Shown: piece by piece, positions 36,975 through 60,913 of the stretch | How positions within the stretch are numbered: the stretch's first letter is position 1 | How the letters are laid out: each line of letters starts with the position of its first letter | Assembly (NCBI RefSeq): GCF_037975245.1 | Contig: NC_092568.1 | Span: 682,001 to 746,000 of the forward strand | Reading direction: 5' to 3' | DNA length: 64,000 nucleotides | Source of the DNA: Apostichopus japonicus | Taxonomy: Eukaryota; Echinodermata; Holothuroidea; Aspidochirotida; Stichopodidae | The notes under the pieces: model-generated | Seen by the model: the letters and a program-made list of their open reading frames with translations, nothing else | The model's database searches: none | Told to the model about the DNA's origin: nothing | Program-made: the position numbers and the translations under genes

Positions 36975-37595
36975 TTGAGTCACATGTTTGCTACTTGATC
37001 AACGGGGATCACTGATGTGTTATAATACTTATGTATTACTTCCATGTAATACTTCCATGATACTTTTTAAGAAATATAGTCTGGGTAATGAAACTCTAGT
37101 TGCTCCCTGCAACTGTTTTCACAGGATTGTGGGCTGGGGAGGGGGAGGGAATAAACATATGATAGAACAAAATTGAGAAAAATTAAATTGGAAAAATTTG
37201 TTCAGGACAATTTGGACAAAGTAATGTGGGACTGCTTCATCTCCAACAATTATCAGTTATTGCCTACATCATGTGATTTGAAGGAGGGGATCAAGTTTGG
37301 GTATGAAATTTTGTTACCCGCGAGGCTATTGCATGGATATTAATGTATGGGAGGGACTTCAAGTACCAAAAAAATGCAATTTCTCTATAACCGTACATAC
37401 CGGTTCCGTATTGATTTTGTGAAATAGTCAGTAGGGGCGGGGTCAAAACCGTAAACAAGGAAAGCTTATATTTAGCAACATGATACATCATGACCCTGCA
37501 TATGAATGATAGAGCGGAATGTGAAACAAATTTAAATTCAATTTCTCCCTGTATCTTGTATTGCCAGACTTACATGACATATTTGAGATACTCGT

Positions 37596-37782
37596 CGGGG
37601 TTGCCAGTTTTTCTGTGACGGGACCGGCCAAATTAGTGGCCAAAATTGCATGAAAAAAAAACAATAACGAATTTGCTATGGTTCGATGACACCTTTACAA
37701 GGGAAGGACTTAGGCCAAGGAAATTTGAAAAACGCCAAAAATGTCTCTTTTCCCCCCTTAAAACGCCAATCTGGCAAACCTG
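37596..37782. mobile_element. 187-base hAT-like MITE
   Basis: The left end CGGGGTTGCCAG and the complement of the right end CAGGTTTGCCAG form imperfect terminal repeats. The flanks ATACTCGT (37588-37595) and GTACTCGC (37783-37790) match at 6 of 8 bases, consistent with an eroded 8-bp target duplication. GGTTGCCAG-type ends are common in animal hAT MITEs. Confidence 0.55.
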
Positions 37783-38139
37783 GTACTCGCGTCATCATTT
37801 TCAGAGCCATTTAAAAAATAAATATATATTAATTTGACGGGGTTCAATGATATTTTGGCTGAAATCAGGTCATAAACATGAAATCTCAATTAAGACGGTA
37901 TATCGATGATGACTACTAAGTTGATAGCATGATGATGATAATGCCCACAATTAAGGCGACCATGGACGTTGATTGTTTCTTAGTTTAGATTATGCATACT
38001 GCTTAACGGGAGAGTGTGCTTTACGCTAACTTAAATTCTAGTCCTGGCAAGTATCTTTGCCTAATAAACACCTTTGAATTAACGGAAGATATTAATAGTT
38101 TCTTTGGATAGAAGAAAAAATGTATTTGTCTTCTTCTTG

Positions 38140-38400
38140 GATTTATAAAGGCTTGTGATAATGTACTCCATCAGCAGCTTTGATCGGTGACTTAATTCTT
38201 AAGTTTGATTCAGAATTGGTTTTGTGAAAGGCAGAAGCTCGATCAGAGGGTGATCAAGTTGTCATTGGTTAATGCTTCTTCTTGACAGGTCTTTAGAACG
38301 TGATGTTTCTCAAGGATCAGTCTTTGGTCCCGCCGATTGTAGTGTGAAGAAGTTTGCCGATGACACCAATCTGTACCCTGATATTGAGCTCCAAACGTAG
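38140..38400 (+). pseudogene. Decayed non-LTR retrotransposon reverse transcriptase fragment
   Basis: Broken frames translate to recognisable reverse transcriptase pieces in the right order: GFIKACDNVLHQQL, then IQNWFCERQKL, then DVSQGSVFGP, then KFADDTNLYPD with the catalytic F-A-D-D motif intact. A stretch between QGSVFGP and FADD is missing, and stops and frameshifts are present. Confidence 0.7.
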
Positions 38401-39024
38401 TGTTGATTTATACGCAGAAAGATTTGCATTAAGATTAACTTGATCTGAGGCAAAAAAAAGTTATTGCAAGGTAATGCATGTTGGTGCAGTAAGTAATCCT
38501 TTATTCTATGCAGTATATAGTAAAGTGACGCTTCATGATATTTTTTTCTTCTTCTGGAAAGGGATACCGGTGTTCCTGTTGACTATACGATACTACCTTC
38601 TAGGCAGTGCAGTGGGGCTACCAAGTAAGCCAATAGAGTTCATGGGGTGCAACTTGGATGTAAATAAATAATTAACTTTGGTAACATGCATGTGAAAATC
38701 ACTGCAGTTGCAGTTTATTTGCATGGTATACGAATTAGTTATTAATACAATTTCAGCATTTGGATCGGACTTCCTTTAATTTCTCCTCATAATCATGTTT
38801 AATAATATCTGACAATGTAAACAAAATATGCTGAATTCATCTTTGAACTGCTCGAATTTAAACTTCAGGCCCTTCATTTTTTCCTTTCTGTTTCATGATC
38901 CGTGTGTCACTTTTTGCAATCGACGTTCGTCTTTCATAGTTCAAATGAACATCGAAATATAAATACATTTCTTGTACATGTCGATGTCTATAACTGCTAG
39001 TTTCAAACCAGTCGTTTGTACGAC

Positions 39025-42000
39025 ATGAAATCTAAAATGGCAGGACCGCCTGACAAAAATCGATCCAAAGAAAAGTTGTCTTCCGAAAAAAGTGACAAGA
39101 AGTATGCAACACTAACGACACGTTCTATTGCTTTAATGGCCGAATCCGCAGGTTACCCATCTATTTCGGGTGAAATCTGTACAATTCTAGCTCAAGACAT
39201 TTGCTATCGACTTCGCGAAACTGCTCAGGTAAAATGTTTGTGTACGATTTCAGGCCAAGATTGCTGCTTGGTGGGTCCAATTACTTCAGACTTTGAACTG
39301 TTATTTGTTTACTCATTGATGAATACGTTTTCTCATATTTCTATATATGAAACTTTTGCAATGTTTTATACAAGTGCGCATCAAAATTTTACGTATTTTG
39401 ACATAGCCTATCGCACGCTTGGCTAACTTTGAAGAAACTAGACTATGACTATGAAGTATCCTACTACTTAGTACTGACACTGTATGAGCATTTTCTGTAA
39501 CACAGTAGTATCTTCACGAACAAGTAATAGCACTGTACCGGTACCTGTTATAACGCAGTCCATTCCTACATCAAAAGAGTGCTATGTGTCCCTCATTCAC
39601 TTTGATGACCTTAAATAAGTAGTTAAAGTACTAGTCATTGGTTTCAATGCATATATAGCAAGTGCAGTACAAAATTTTTAGAAGAATAAATTTGGAATAT
39701 TTCTTTATTCCTTACTCTGTACACATACAAATAAACGTAAGTCCTCTAGGCCTAGAGGCTAGGCTGATATCAGTCAATTAATGCAAAAGAATTGACTAAA
39801 TGAGGGATGATTTGGACATTGCTTTGCAAATTTACATCATCATTTCGCTTTTGTGCAGAACACATAGAGGGACTTGCTACCACACTTAAAAGTTTTGCAT
39901 ACTTCTGTTAAGTACAGTATGGAAATTGCTTCATAGTTGATATTGCATAACAAAAAGTTCATCAACTACAATTGCAGCATAGTCTAAATAACATAACCCT
40001 AAGCAGATAACCAGAACTTAAAAACCTGTACCAAATTTCATATCATATATATTGCTATTAATAAGATCTAGGACAGCTAGCAAATCCCAACTGTGCAATG
40101 TTTAGAGATACTCATGTTATGGTACAAATTGACTCTAAGTTACCATGCCTGTGTATATTGCCTGAAACTTTAGCATTAGGGGTTTCCTTTGTTGGAAATC
40201 TTCTAGCCCATATTAGTTCATTGCACCCTTTGCTGAGCATATTCATCAGCGTATACATTAACAAGGACGGACTACATCAATGGGGAGATGCGCAAAAAAA
40301 TGTACCGACAATGGAGGGTCATGTGAAGTTCATCCTCCCCTGTTAAACTAGACTCTTTTGGTACTCCATGAATGTATATTTTACAACAACTAATGTCATG
40401 ATCTTATTGCTACAACATTCCTTAAAAGGCTATGAGAACAGTGTAATTTAGCTAAGTGGTACATTTTGTCATTGTTCCCCACAATTGACCACAATTTTCA
40501 ATTCCAAAATTACCATTTTGAGTATTTTCTTTAAAAAAATTGAACTGCAACTGGAACACATGCATCTTATCAGGACTGTACACAAAATATGCTCACTAGA
40601 AGCAAATGGCAGGATTTGTTGCTCCTTAGCAACACAAGGCTCCTTGCCATTTTTTGCACGTAAACAAGCATGTATGACCGACTTAAGGAATCTATAAGAC
40701 TCTGACAGGAGATGTTCAAATTATAGCCTACTGTAGGTCCATACAGATCAAGCTTGTTATGATATGGAAAGTAAATCTAAACAATGTTATCATCCAAACA
40801 TAAGTAATTATTCTCAAATTTACCATAAATGCCCGTAGCAGTGGCGTGCTGTTGTCTACTGAATGCTTATCTCTGACAACTGACAAAGATTAATAATACG
40901 TAAGTAGCAACTGGGAACACGTCACATGACCCTCCATGATTGGTACGTTTCCGTACTGTGGAGTGATTCCTCCAGATCATCTTAAATTCTATGAGCATTT
41001 ATTTAAACAATTGATGTACAGTAAAAAGGTATATAGCAGGCTACTTCCATTTGATAAATTTGTTAAATTATAGTAAAACTTGAGGCCAAAAATATGACTT
41101 AATAGTTGGTGCTCTTTTGTTTCATGCAATAGCAAATGGGAAAATTAGAATTTCTTTTGGTAGGTTTTCTCTGCATGATTACAGCCTTGTTCAAGGAAAC
41201 ATGGCTTTGTTCACAGTGATATGCTACTTCATTAATGAGTTTTTGTCGCAAGATTTATCTTGATTTGAAGTTAAATCTGAATGGTCTAATCATTTAATAC
41301 TACTTCATTTTTCTAACAGGCCAGCACACAGTTTATGAAACATGCAAAGAGAAAGAAATTATTGGTTGAAGACTTCAACAAAGCCTTAAAATGGAGCGAT
41401 GTTGAGGTGTGTGTGTATTTATTTAAATCAACGTTGATGTTTCTTATTATCAGTGACCTAAAGCTAGCGATCCTCCAAAATATTATATATATTTCTGAAG
41501 ATTTCCACCTTTTTTTTCTTTAAGATTTTTGTGAACATTTGACTTCTCTTCTACGAACAGATCTTATGCTGATCGAAGTTTGATCTCATCAATTAGTGCA
41601 ATATTGTCCCGAAATGTTGTCATTTACATGATTATTAATAGCTAATTGGATAAATTATTTGTAGTTTCAACAGTAATGTGTAAAATACTTATTCATTTTT
41701 GTTTTCTGATAACCCTCCTTTAAAGCCAATCCATGGTTATGGATCTCATAAGAACATACAGTTTAAGACTTTGAAAGAGGGGAATCTTTACTTTGTGGAA
41801 GAGAAAGAGGTTGACCTGACATCTACTTCATTGGACCTTCAGGTTCCAGCTACTGCTGGAAAATGCTCAGTGAAAGGTCAGTTATGAAAATATGATGTAG
41901 AATGAAACCGTTCAAGTGTAATGTCGCCATCTTTGTTTAAGCACCCTCTAATGGTTGACTTAAAAAATATCCTCTACAAACTGTCATCCAAAACCGAACA

Positions 42001-45000
42001 TACACAGTTGTTAATTATAAGGTGACTTATAAATTTGCAAATCTCAAAATTTTCCTATGGAATTCAAGCACTGAAATTATTTCTGTATCATGTTAGTGAA
42101 GTGTTTTCTTTTAATAATAACAAAAACACCAATTATTGATATTATTATAACAAGTGTTGTTTATTTTATTTCTCAGCATCCTGGTTGGCACTGGAAGGAA
42201 CAAGCAAAGGAAGTAGTTCAACTGGAACTACAGGTAAATTTACAGTTAATTAGTATTCCGCAGTCTTTGCTTTGTTTTATCTCCCATTGTTGCCCATTAA
42301 AGTCACAGTGGAAGACTTTGTTGCCAAAAGTCCATTAAACAAACTCCAATCATCTTTGTATATTGTGTTTACTCCGCATCTTTCAACTGAAATGATCGTT
42401 GTCTTCAAAATATTTCAAACTCAGTGCAATCAACCGTTGCTATCTTTCTGAAGGCTGCAGTAAAACTGTAGCTAGGCTATTGCATCAATCTGAGTGCAAT
42501 TCTAATAAAAAAATTATGGTTCTGCACTTTTAGTTGAATGTTGGTATGATTGTCTTGCTGGCAATGAAAACACTAAGCAGCAGGAAAATGGCATAAAGCT
42601 TATATAAGTAGATTCAGTGATTGAACACTTACTTATTGATTCTTTGGAGGTTAATGATGCCAGTAGATATGAGTATCCAATAGCTATCACAAAGGCCTAA
42701 AATATTTAGGTCAATTAATTTTCTTCTTCTTTTTTCATGCTTTATTTAGGTGTCAAGCATTGTCTTTCTGATTTATCGGATGAACTTCAAAAGTATTACC
42801 AGGAGGTGACAAAAGTGATCTTAGAGAAAGAAGCCGAAGGAATTAAGGTAAATCTCGGTCAAATTATTTAGCATTGGTCATAACTTTGATATAGTATGTC
42901 TCATGAAATACTTGTAAAAACTAAAAACATGGACGAGTGCCATCATCATGGGTGCTCTTTGAGTGTTGGAACTTTCACCATCGAGTATAATCTTTTTACT
43001 CACGTGCACCCATTAGTGAATGTCCCCATCTTGCCCTGCCCCTCCCATTTGCTTGCCCACCGATGCGCATTTGCCATACAACCTCCCCCTCCCCCCACTT
43101 GCTCAACCTGATAAAAATATGGTTCACCATTCTGACAAGTTAGCCCTTCATATTCCTATGTTTACCTACTATGTACTTCAATCCTATACCCATTTTTTTT
43201 ATGACACAATCATGATTTATATATATATTGTCCTCTGTAGATGGTGTTGAATGATCTTGCCAGTAACTCCAAAGTGTCCCCCCTGCTGCCATATTTGGTC
43301 AGTTTCATAGAGTCCGGGGTGAAGACTGTCAGTCATGATCTCAATCAACTAACCAGACTTTTGCAGGCTGTTGACGCTCTACAGAGAAATAATTATCTCT
43401 ACCTCGGCTCATATGTAAGTCGTTTGAAGGTTCATGCATGCAAATGATGTGTTGCTTGCTTTGAAAGGAACAAGAATAAATGGAAAGAAAGGATGCTTAG
43501 AATGTGATGCCATTAATTAAAATATAAGAGACAAGTTCCTACATCTTTTCTAGCTATGTCTATCTGTCTGCCGGCTTCTCAACTATTCTTCTAAATGTTT
43601 CAATAGGATTTTTATGTGTCCAGAATTATCTTTGTCATTATTTTTTTCTCTGACTTTTATGCTATATTGCAAATTTATAGTAGAGAAAAAAGTTGGACAA
43701 ATAGCTTGACATTAAAATTGCTGTCCACCTAGTACAAACTTGCTCAACTATGAAGCAAACCACTGCAATATGGAAGTCGGGTTGGGAGGGGAAGCAATGT
43801 AGGTGTGTGGGGTGGGGGTGGGGTGTGGGAATGGTACTTGAGGGGAGATGTGGTTAATACTTCAATTGGTAAATTCTCTCTCTTTCAAACTTTGGTTAGT
43901 ACTGTCTGATCAAGGTTGTGTTTTATAAACTCTTGTGTATGTTGGAGGTTTCATGATTACAAATGTTGTCCTGTTCATCTTCCATTTAGCAAAGTACGAA
44001 CAACTAAAGGAAGTCAAGATAAGCTACCACGAGTCTCATTCTTTAATCTACCTTTCTGTAATATTTTATCCCTTCTAGGTCAATAAGCTCATTGGTAGTG
44101 TCACCTACTGCATTCTTGAGCCTCTGGCAGTCTCGATAAATCCATTAAACGATCACTGGTCTCTGAGAGTGTTTGCTTCTCGTCTGTTGCATCCTCTGGT
44201 CAAGTAAGTAGCATTTCAGAATTCAGAGGAATGTTTGGATTAAAAAAAGAAGAGAAAAAAAATTGTGAGAGAAAGAATCGTGCAGACTTGAGTTATTTTA
44301 GTGACATGGATAATCATCAGTTGATGTTGAACTCATAAGAAGATTGTGCAATTCATCAATACTAAGTAAGACATGCTACGATTTGTTCACCATTTGTAAG
44401 CTTCTCGAGCAAATAATTCAATTGGATTCAATTGTCAACGTAATCACATACTTTTAGGAGTGCATAAATTGTATTTTTTTTTTATTTTTTATGTTGGGGG
44501 TGAAGAGAGAAGGGTGCAGGGTAACATGGCAATGGTAGTTGATTAAAGATTCCACTTTTCTTATCAATAAACACCTTTTTTTGTTCTCATGTGTTTTAGC
44601 TGCTGTGGTCCCCAACCTCAGGGAATGTACAATCAGTTACTACAGACTTTGAAGGACATCCTAGCTGATTCTGCTAGACCACTCTGTTCTCATTATGGGG
44701 CTGTGGTCAGCCTCTCAGCTCTTGGACCTCAGGTTGTTGAGCATTTCCTTGTTTCTTGTGATTTTTCTGTTGTCTTTACAGTCTTTTGATTCATACCATC
44801 CTAGTTTTGAAATATTAGCATGTGATGAGGATAACATGATTGTAAATGACCCTCTTACTTATTTACCTGCTGTGCATTATTTCAATTCATTTTAGAAAAA
44901 AATATGCTACTTGCAGGAATAGATCTAGGTGGGTGTGGGTTTTGTTTATTCAACCGCATACATAAATTCAAAACTTGCTATTAGCAAAAATAATGCTTTT

Positions 45001-47385
45001 CTTATCTGGGGGAGGATCCTCCCAGACTCCTCTTCACACCTTTGGTGACCGCAAAGTTACACCCACTTCTCCTATAAAATCCTGGATCTGCACTTATCTT
45101 GTGAGCATCACATTTGTGGCATTCACAGAGTGGCAACAGTTCCACTGAAGTGAAAATATTGAAATAATATTTGACAAAAATGTGTGTTATAGTTTAGAGA
45201 CTATACCCCTCCTTCCTCTTGATATTTATTCTTTTGCTTGTTTTTTTTTCTCAGGCTATCGAGGACATACTTGTTCCTGTGCTACCTACCTATTGGCAAT
45301 TCCTACAGCCAATCCTGGAGGACAACTCACTGTCAAGCACACACATCAGAGAAGATGGGCAAAAAGTGTATGGTGCAATTCAGGTGACAGGAAAAGTTGA
45401 AGAACCTTTTGTATTCAAGTTTATTCTTTTAGCACCTCTCTTGGTATTAAATTGTTCTCTCTCTTACCATTTTCTATTTGTTTCCTATTTTTTCTTTGCT
45501 TTCATATATTTGTTGTATTTTTTGCTCGGAGCTGGCTCGGTTTGTTTGGAAGGACTTTCAATACTGACCTGATGACATTTGACCTCTCAAGTTCGAGTGG
45601 ATAGTTAGGGTTGAATAATAAGTTCTTTACAGCAAAATTAAATGGATAAAGCTACATTTTGAGACAATTCAACTACTGAGAAAGCATCAAAATCTGTTGT
45701 TATTGGAGTTTGTAAGTATCAATGCATCTGCAGCTCCAAGTTAAGGAAACTTGATCATTGTGGTGATATTAGTGCAGAGAGCTTTTGTGATTTGACCCAC
45801 ACATATAGTTCTTTAGTTAGCCTTAATGATAAAACATGGTTGTCTGATAAATAGCTTGTCTAACTAAGGCTTTTTCATATGTCATGCTTGCTGTAAAAAA
45901 TATTCATTAGAGGGTGTGAAGACTCTCGCAAAAAGAAATGTCTAATGCCGGTAATCTGACCTAGTTTCGAATGAGGTGTAACAGAAGTGTAAGACACCAC
46001 CATCGATCCCAGAAAATACACACACAGCTTGCTACCGTTTGTAATTAAACACTAGTGTACAGTCAGTACAAACAGCTGTGGTCAGTACCCACAGCACAGT
46101 GTAGAAACGATACAGCGATGGACATCTTAGGTCCAGCTAAAGATAACAACGTATCACGTTTCATTACTGTCTGCATTTTGTAGCGACATGAACAAAACAT
46201 CACTTGCAAGCAACAGCAATTTTATCAGATTGCCGCATGTGGTTTGGGGCGAGTCTTCAATACCTCTAAGAAATATTATTCAACAATTTTTTTTTTTGGG
46301 GGGGGGGAGGATTGCAATGACTCATTACAAGTGATTTCTGTGTACTTGTACGGAAATTCCTACCACAAACTGTTGACAAAGTTTTTCACAACATGTCACA
46401 GTATTGTTGCATAGGGTATTGCACTATTACTTCAGTAAAAATGACTCGGTACAAGTCAGGAATGTCACTGGTTAAATATGAAGTGGTTAGTTTTATGTTC
46501 TGATTTTGTTTAATCTGGATTATCCAAAGTTTTTTTTGAGCATAATTATATCTGTTACGATTGCAAGAAATTAGGAAAGTTACTTTGTTGCCTTTACTTT
46601 TGTCTCTAAGGTCTGTCATTATTCTCTTTGTTTCATATCAATTTCTCTTTCAGAATGCTGCAGAAGTCCTCCTCAAGGCGAAGTATTCTTCTCTTCAACG
46701 AGAGGAAAAACCATCTCAAAAGTCAACAGAGAGTTCATCACGGTCATCTCCGTCCAGTGAAGAAACTTCCAGAGATACATCCATCCACGAAACATCAAAT
46801 ATCAATGAGTTATACACAAAGTTTCGGGACTACCTCGGCGACAGTTTATGTCTTCGGCTGTGTTTCGAAGGACCTCACAACTCCATAAAGCCAAACATTG
46901 GTGTAGTTGCCACAGAAGTTTCCTTGCAGGATTTGGTGAACGAAAAAGTTGTGTTCAACGGAAGTAGATTCGAGCGGAAGAAGGAGAGAACATTAGAAGA
47001 TGAAAATGAAGCAAAAATCAGGTTTTTAACTAGGCCTCCAAAGTTAGGAGGTACCGGTAGAGAAGGTCTGAGAAAAAGGCCGGGCAAAGCCATGAAACGG
47101 CAGCGGTCACGTTCACAGAGCTTTAAAGAGGCTTTTCCGTTGGCCAAAAATATCAGAACGTATGGAAAAATGAATCTTTCTAGTTTACTCAATCTGCCAG
47201 GGTACATCGAACCTCTTCTTCCTGTAGGGAAAAGTCCCCTGCATGAAAAGGAAGACCCGGCAGTCATCCCCCTGCCGACGATGTGGAAAATAAACCAGAA
47301 AATGAAAACGGTTGGGAAGAGGAAGCATCTTGCTGTAAAACGGCTGAGAGGACCCACGCCATTTTACTTGGGAATGATGCTTTAA
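39025..47385 (+). CDS. TAF6L: TAF6-like protein, SAGA/PCAF complex subunit (PAF65-alpha), 10 exons, complete
   Basis: Exons: 39025-39228, 41320-41406, 41726-41876, 42177-42233, 42750-42847, 43241-43414, 44079-44203, 44600-44732, 45255-45383, 46654-47385. Phases agree throughout; 629 residues (human 622). A histone fold covers about 24-95 (LTTRSIALMAESAG, DICYRLRETAQ, QFMKHAKRKKL, VEDFNKALKWSDVE). The TAF6 linker LYFVEEKEVDL follows. HEAT repeats cover about 175-390 (VSHDLNQLTRLLQA, ILEPLAVSINPLNDHW, SHYGAVVSLSALGP, DGQKVYGAI). The basic tail keeps INELYTKFRDYLGDSL, as in TAF6L. FMKH(A/T)KR(K/R)KL and GYGS favour TAF6L over TAF6. Known role: histone-fold partner of TAF9 in the SAGA acetyltransferase complex. 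An alternative start is the second Met at 39037, in stronger Kozak context. The exon 8 donor (GTTGTT) is weak. Confidence 0.95.
39229..41319. other. TAF6L: TAF6L intron 1
   Basis: Intron of 2.1 kb between the first two histone-fold exons. AT-rich; no gene, RNA or clear mobile element was recognised. Confidence 0.5.
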
Positions 47386-47399
47386 TCTTTTTTGTTTCT

Positions 47400-48040
47400 T
47401 AATCTTTTGAAAGACCTATTTGGTGTTGCTATAGGGACCTCTTAGGTGTTGCAACAGTAATGTTGTAGATGTTACTACAAGGAGCTGTTAGGGGCTTTTA
47501 CAGGCCCCATTGTTGCTAAGATCATATTAGGTGTTGTTACAGACCCTACTATGTGTTGTTACAGGCATTTATTTAATAGGTGTTGCAACATACCTATTAC
47601 TTATTGCTACAGTACCTATTTGGTGTTGCACAGGCTCATCATGCTACAGTTTTATTAGGTGTTGCTACAGTGACCTGTTAGGTCTTGTTATATGTCCCAC
47701 TGAGATGTTGCTACAAGGCCTATTATGTGTTGCTATGGTAACCTATTAGGTGTTGCTATAGCCATATGAGGTTTTGCCCACAGTAACCTATTAGGTGTTG
47801 CTCCAGCCATATTAGGTTTTGCCCACAGTATTAAAACCTACAGTATTATCTGTTGCTTCAGTAATCTACTAGGTGTTGCTCCAGCCATATTAGGTTTTGC
47901 TACAGTATATACCTGTTGGGTGTTGCTACAATGACCTGTTAGGTGTTGCTTCATTCAACTTTTAGGTGATGTTACAGGAACCACCTATTAGCTGTTGGCC
48001 AAAGAGACCTCTTAGTTCTTGTTATAGGGACCTGTCAGTT
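47400..48040 (+). repeat. Degenerate minisatellite in the probable TAF6L 3' UTR
   Basis: About 0.64 kb built from imperfect copies of a roughly 20-24-base unit containing TTAGGTGTTGCTACAG, with variants such as TTAGGTTTTGCCACAG and TTAGGTGTTGCTCCAGCC. Spacing drifts and copies have diverged, so the array is old. It starts about 15 bases after the TAF6L stop codon and ends before the candidate poly(A) signal at 48222, so it is probably transcribed in the mRNA. Confidence 0.8.
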
Positions 48041-48221
48041 GTTGCATTTAATGCATATAATGCATGCTAATATGTAAAGTCAGTGAGTGACATTTACTTT
48101 CCTCTAAAAACACCTTTTTGTGTTCACAAAGATAAGATTTTGTTTAATATTCGATTTATGAAATCCTATGAAACTGTAAAGCTTGAACAGTCAAATTTAA
48201 TTTCCAATTATGCGAAACTCA

Positions 48222-48227
48222 AATAAA
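48222..48227 (+). terminator. Candidate polyadenylation signal of TAF6L
   Basis: AATAAA about 0.84 kb after the TAF6L stop codon, the first canonical signal I found downstream of the 3' minisatellite. Confidence 0.5.
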
Positions 48228-50478
48228 TGAAGAAAGAAGGTAGTACTTTGTCTTTTGATGTGGTTTACTTACTGTGAAGTGTATAAATATTGGAATATTG
48301 AAAACTGAATAGAGTGCATTTATAATTCTCCTCATTTAATCTTTATTTTCCAAAAAAGAAATTGAGAGGGGTGTGTTGGTATGATCAATCGCAATCCTAT
48401 TTTGAGGAATACGCCCTAGATTTGGTACATTGTTGACCAAACTTGATAAGCTTCTTTAAAATTTGTTTCCCATTTCTTCTCTCCTCAGCATCCCCTCTCC
48501 TACCTAGTCTTCACATTTAATGATGATTGACCTTTCCAAAGGGTCAATGCAATAAATTCACACTCTGATGTAGCATACCTACCATAGAAACTGAGAGGTG
48601 AGATATTCCTTACCAATCTCAGTTTGAATTATAGGTGTGTAAATATTGCATTTATTAAAGGGACATTCCAATGACTGAATTAGATTTCTTAAAAATTTTG
48701 GAATTTTTCTGGAATCTGTCGGTCAAAACCACATCCTCATAGCATTGGGTATGTTGAGGTCATGAATTTTTCAAATTTGGTGATATTTTGCAAATACATC
48801 TGGCAACAACAGAGTTATGTTACCATGACATGAAAATGATTGTGTTTTTTTGTTGTAATATTGAAATAATTTATTCACAGATGAAAACAATATATTTACA
48901 ACAAAAAAAAGGTTTCTTTTTGATGAAGTCCTAAATACAGAGAACATTGATAGCAAGGTAAACATTCCAAATGTATCACATATGAAGGAAAAATCAACAA
49001 AAAGATTATCATTCAATCAAACATATCTAGAGTTAGGGACAAAGGATATTGAGTTGGGATATTAACTAACAGTGTAGAATGCATGATAAGTGCTACGGTT
49101 TGTGCCCCTGGAATGTCTCTATAAAGGATGACATTTGGTAGATATTTCATAGTCTAAGAAAATAGTCAGTGTTGATAATGTTTCTATAGCTATTCCAGTT
49201 TTCAATATATTTAGGTTTAAAAAGAAATCTCTGGAATTCTCCTCAGTACAGCCTCAATGTCAACCTTAAAATTAAACCATTGTTTTATTAATGCCAATAA
49301 CTCTGCCACGTAATAATTATGCTGAACACCAAGACAATCGAAAACTTTTATTGTTTGCCCTCAGAAGAATGAGAAGGGATGGGTATTGCACAATGTTGAC
49401 GGGTAAAGGGAGGGTTGAATGGGTAAGGGGATGGTTGGAGGGTTGGGTCTGGGGAGACAAGGGACGAGTGAATGTGAGGGGAAGGGTATAGGGGAGGGGC
49501 ATTGGTACAGGGTGATATTACATTTATTTGTTTCTTCACAATATAAATACAGAGAAGTAAACTAAGTGACAAAACATATCAGCAGAGTAACAGGTGGTGA
49601 AAGCAGAATTCATCCCCTAGAGCTCCCCACCATGGTATGTGTGGTAGGTTGTACTGCCTTTGTTTAGCGGGGATTTTTCTCATGTTGTCGCCTCGTTTGT
49701 TATGTCTCTTCCTATAATTTTACAAATGTCACAAGTTCTCAGATTAACACCCCCCTCACTTAGACCTTACAGTATGCGGGCTTGGAGTTCACCCGAAGGT
49801 AAACGCCGCCGCAACACAGACAATAGCACAGATAATAGCACAGATAAGATTTACTTTCCGTGAGGACGTCAACGCAATCCCGTTCATTAAGGCTCCCTAT
49901 ACGAACCGATTCGTACCTAGAAGAGCTGTGGGTATGATCTGTGCATATCCTTTTGTCTGTTTTTCGGAAAGACGGCTGATGTTGTGGTAAGCCAGTTTGT
50001 CCATGGTATTGCACAATATTTACTGTCACAGGGCTTGAGTCATACAGCTACAAAATATTTATCCTACCACTAGTGAAAACATCGCTCATGTATGGTTGCA
50101 CGGCAAAGTGTCGCTTAATCTTTTCTATTGAACAATACACAATGTTAAGAAGATTTGTTACTTTGGCAACTACTCGTCATTGCTTTCAGAATTCGTTACG
50201 TTTTTGTGACCAAGTTCGTTAGTGTGGTTAGGCCCCTGGAATTAACAATAACAGTGAACGCTGCACTGTCATTGATAATAGTTATTGGTTTACCATACGG
50301 ATTACCAACCCTCCACGTCGTTCAACCAAGTGCGCCCGTACTGTGTTCTTGCTAACACACCTAATCGGATACAGTTTGCTCTCCTGAAAATAAATATCTA
50401 TTGGGATAGTAACAAGTTCATTTTCGAATTTTGAGGAGTAACATTATTTTAAGAACCTCGGTATATCCATTTATAAAC
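48228..50478. other. TAF6L-LC3 spacer, including the LC3 promoter side
   Basis: No gene found. The stretch 49375-49500 is strongly purine-biased and G-rich on the plus strand, with many GGG/GGGG runs that could form G-quadruplexes, and lies about 1 kb upstream of the LC3 start codon. The last 300-400 bases before 50479 should hold the LC3 promoter and 5' UTR; I see no convincing TATA box. Confidence 0.4.

Positions 50479-60913
<10,435 letters not shown>

Larger units (their letters stand above)
36975..39024. other. Divergent MIS18BP1-TAF6L promoter spacer
   Basis: About 2 kb separates the two divergent start codons. It holds a short hAT-like element (37596-37782) and a decayed LINE reverse transcriptase piece (about 38140-38400). 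Otherwise no gene. The two genes are therefore unlikely to share one compact bidirectional promoter. Confidence 0.5.

Noticed and set aside
40098-40346. 82-codon open frame in TAF6L intron 1
   Set aside because: No domain or splice-compatible ends; TAF6L exons 1 and 2 join perfectly without it.
46875-47357. 160-codon minus-strand open frame over TAF6L exon 10
   Set aside because: It is the reverse shadow of the TAF6L C-terminal coding exon; no domain was recognised.
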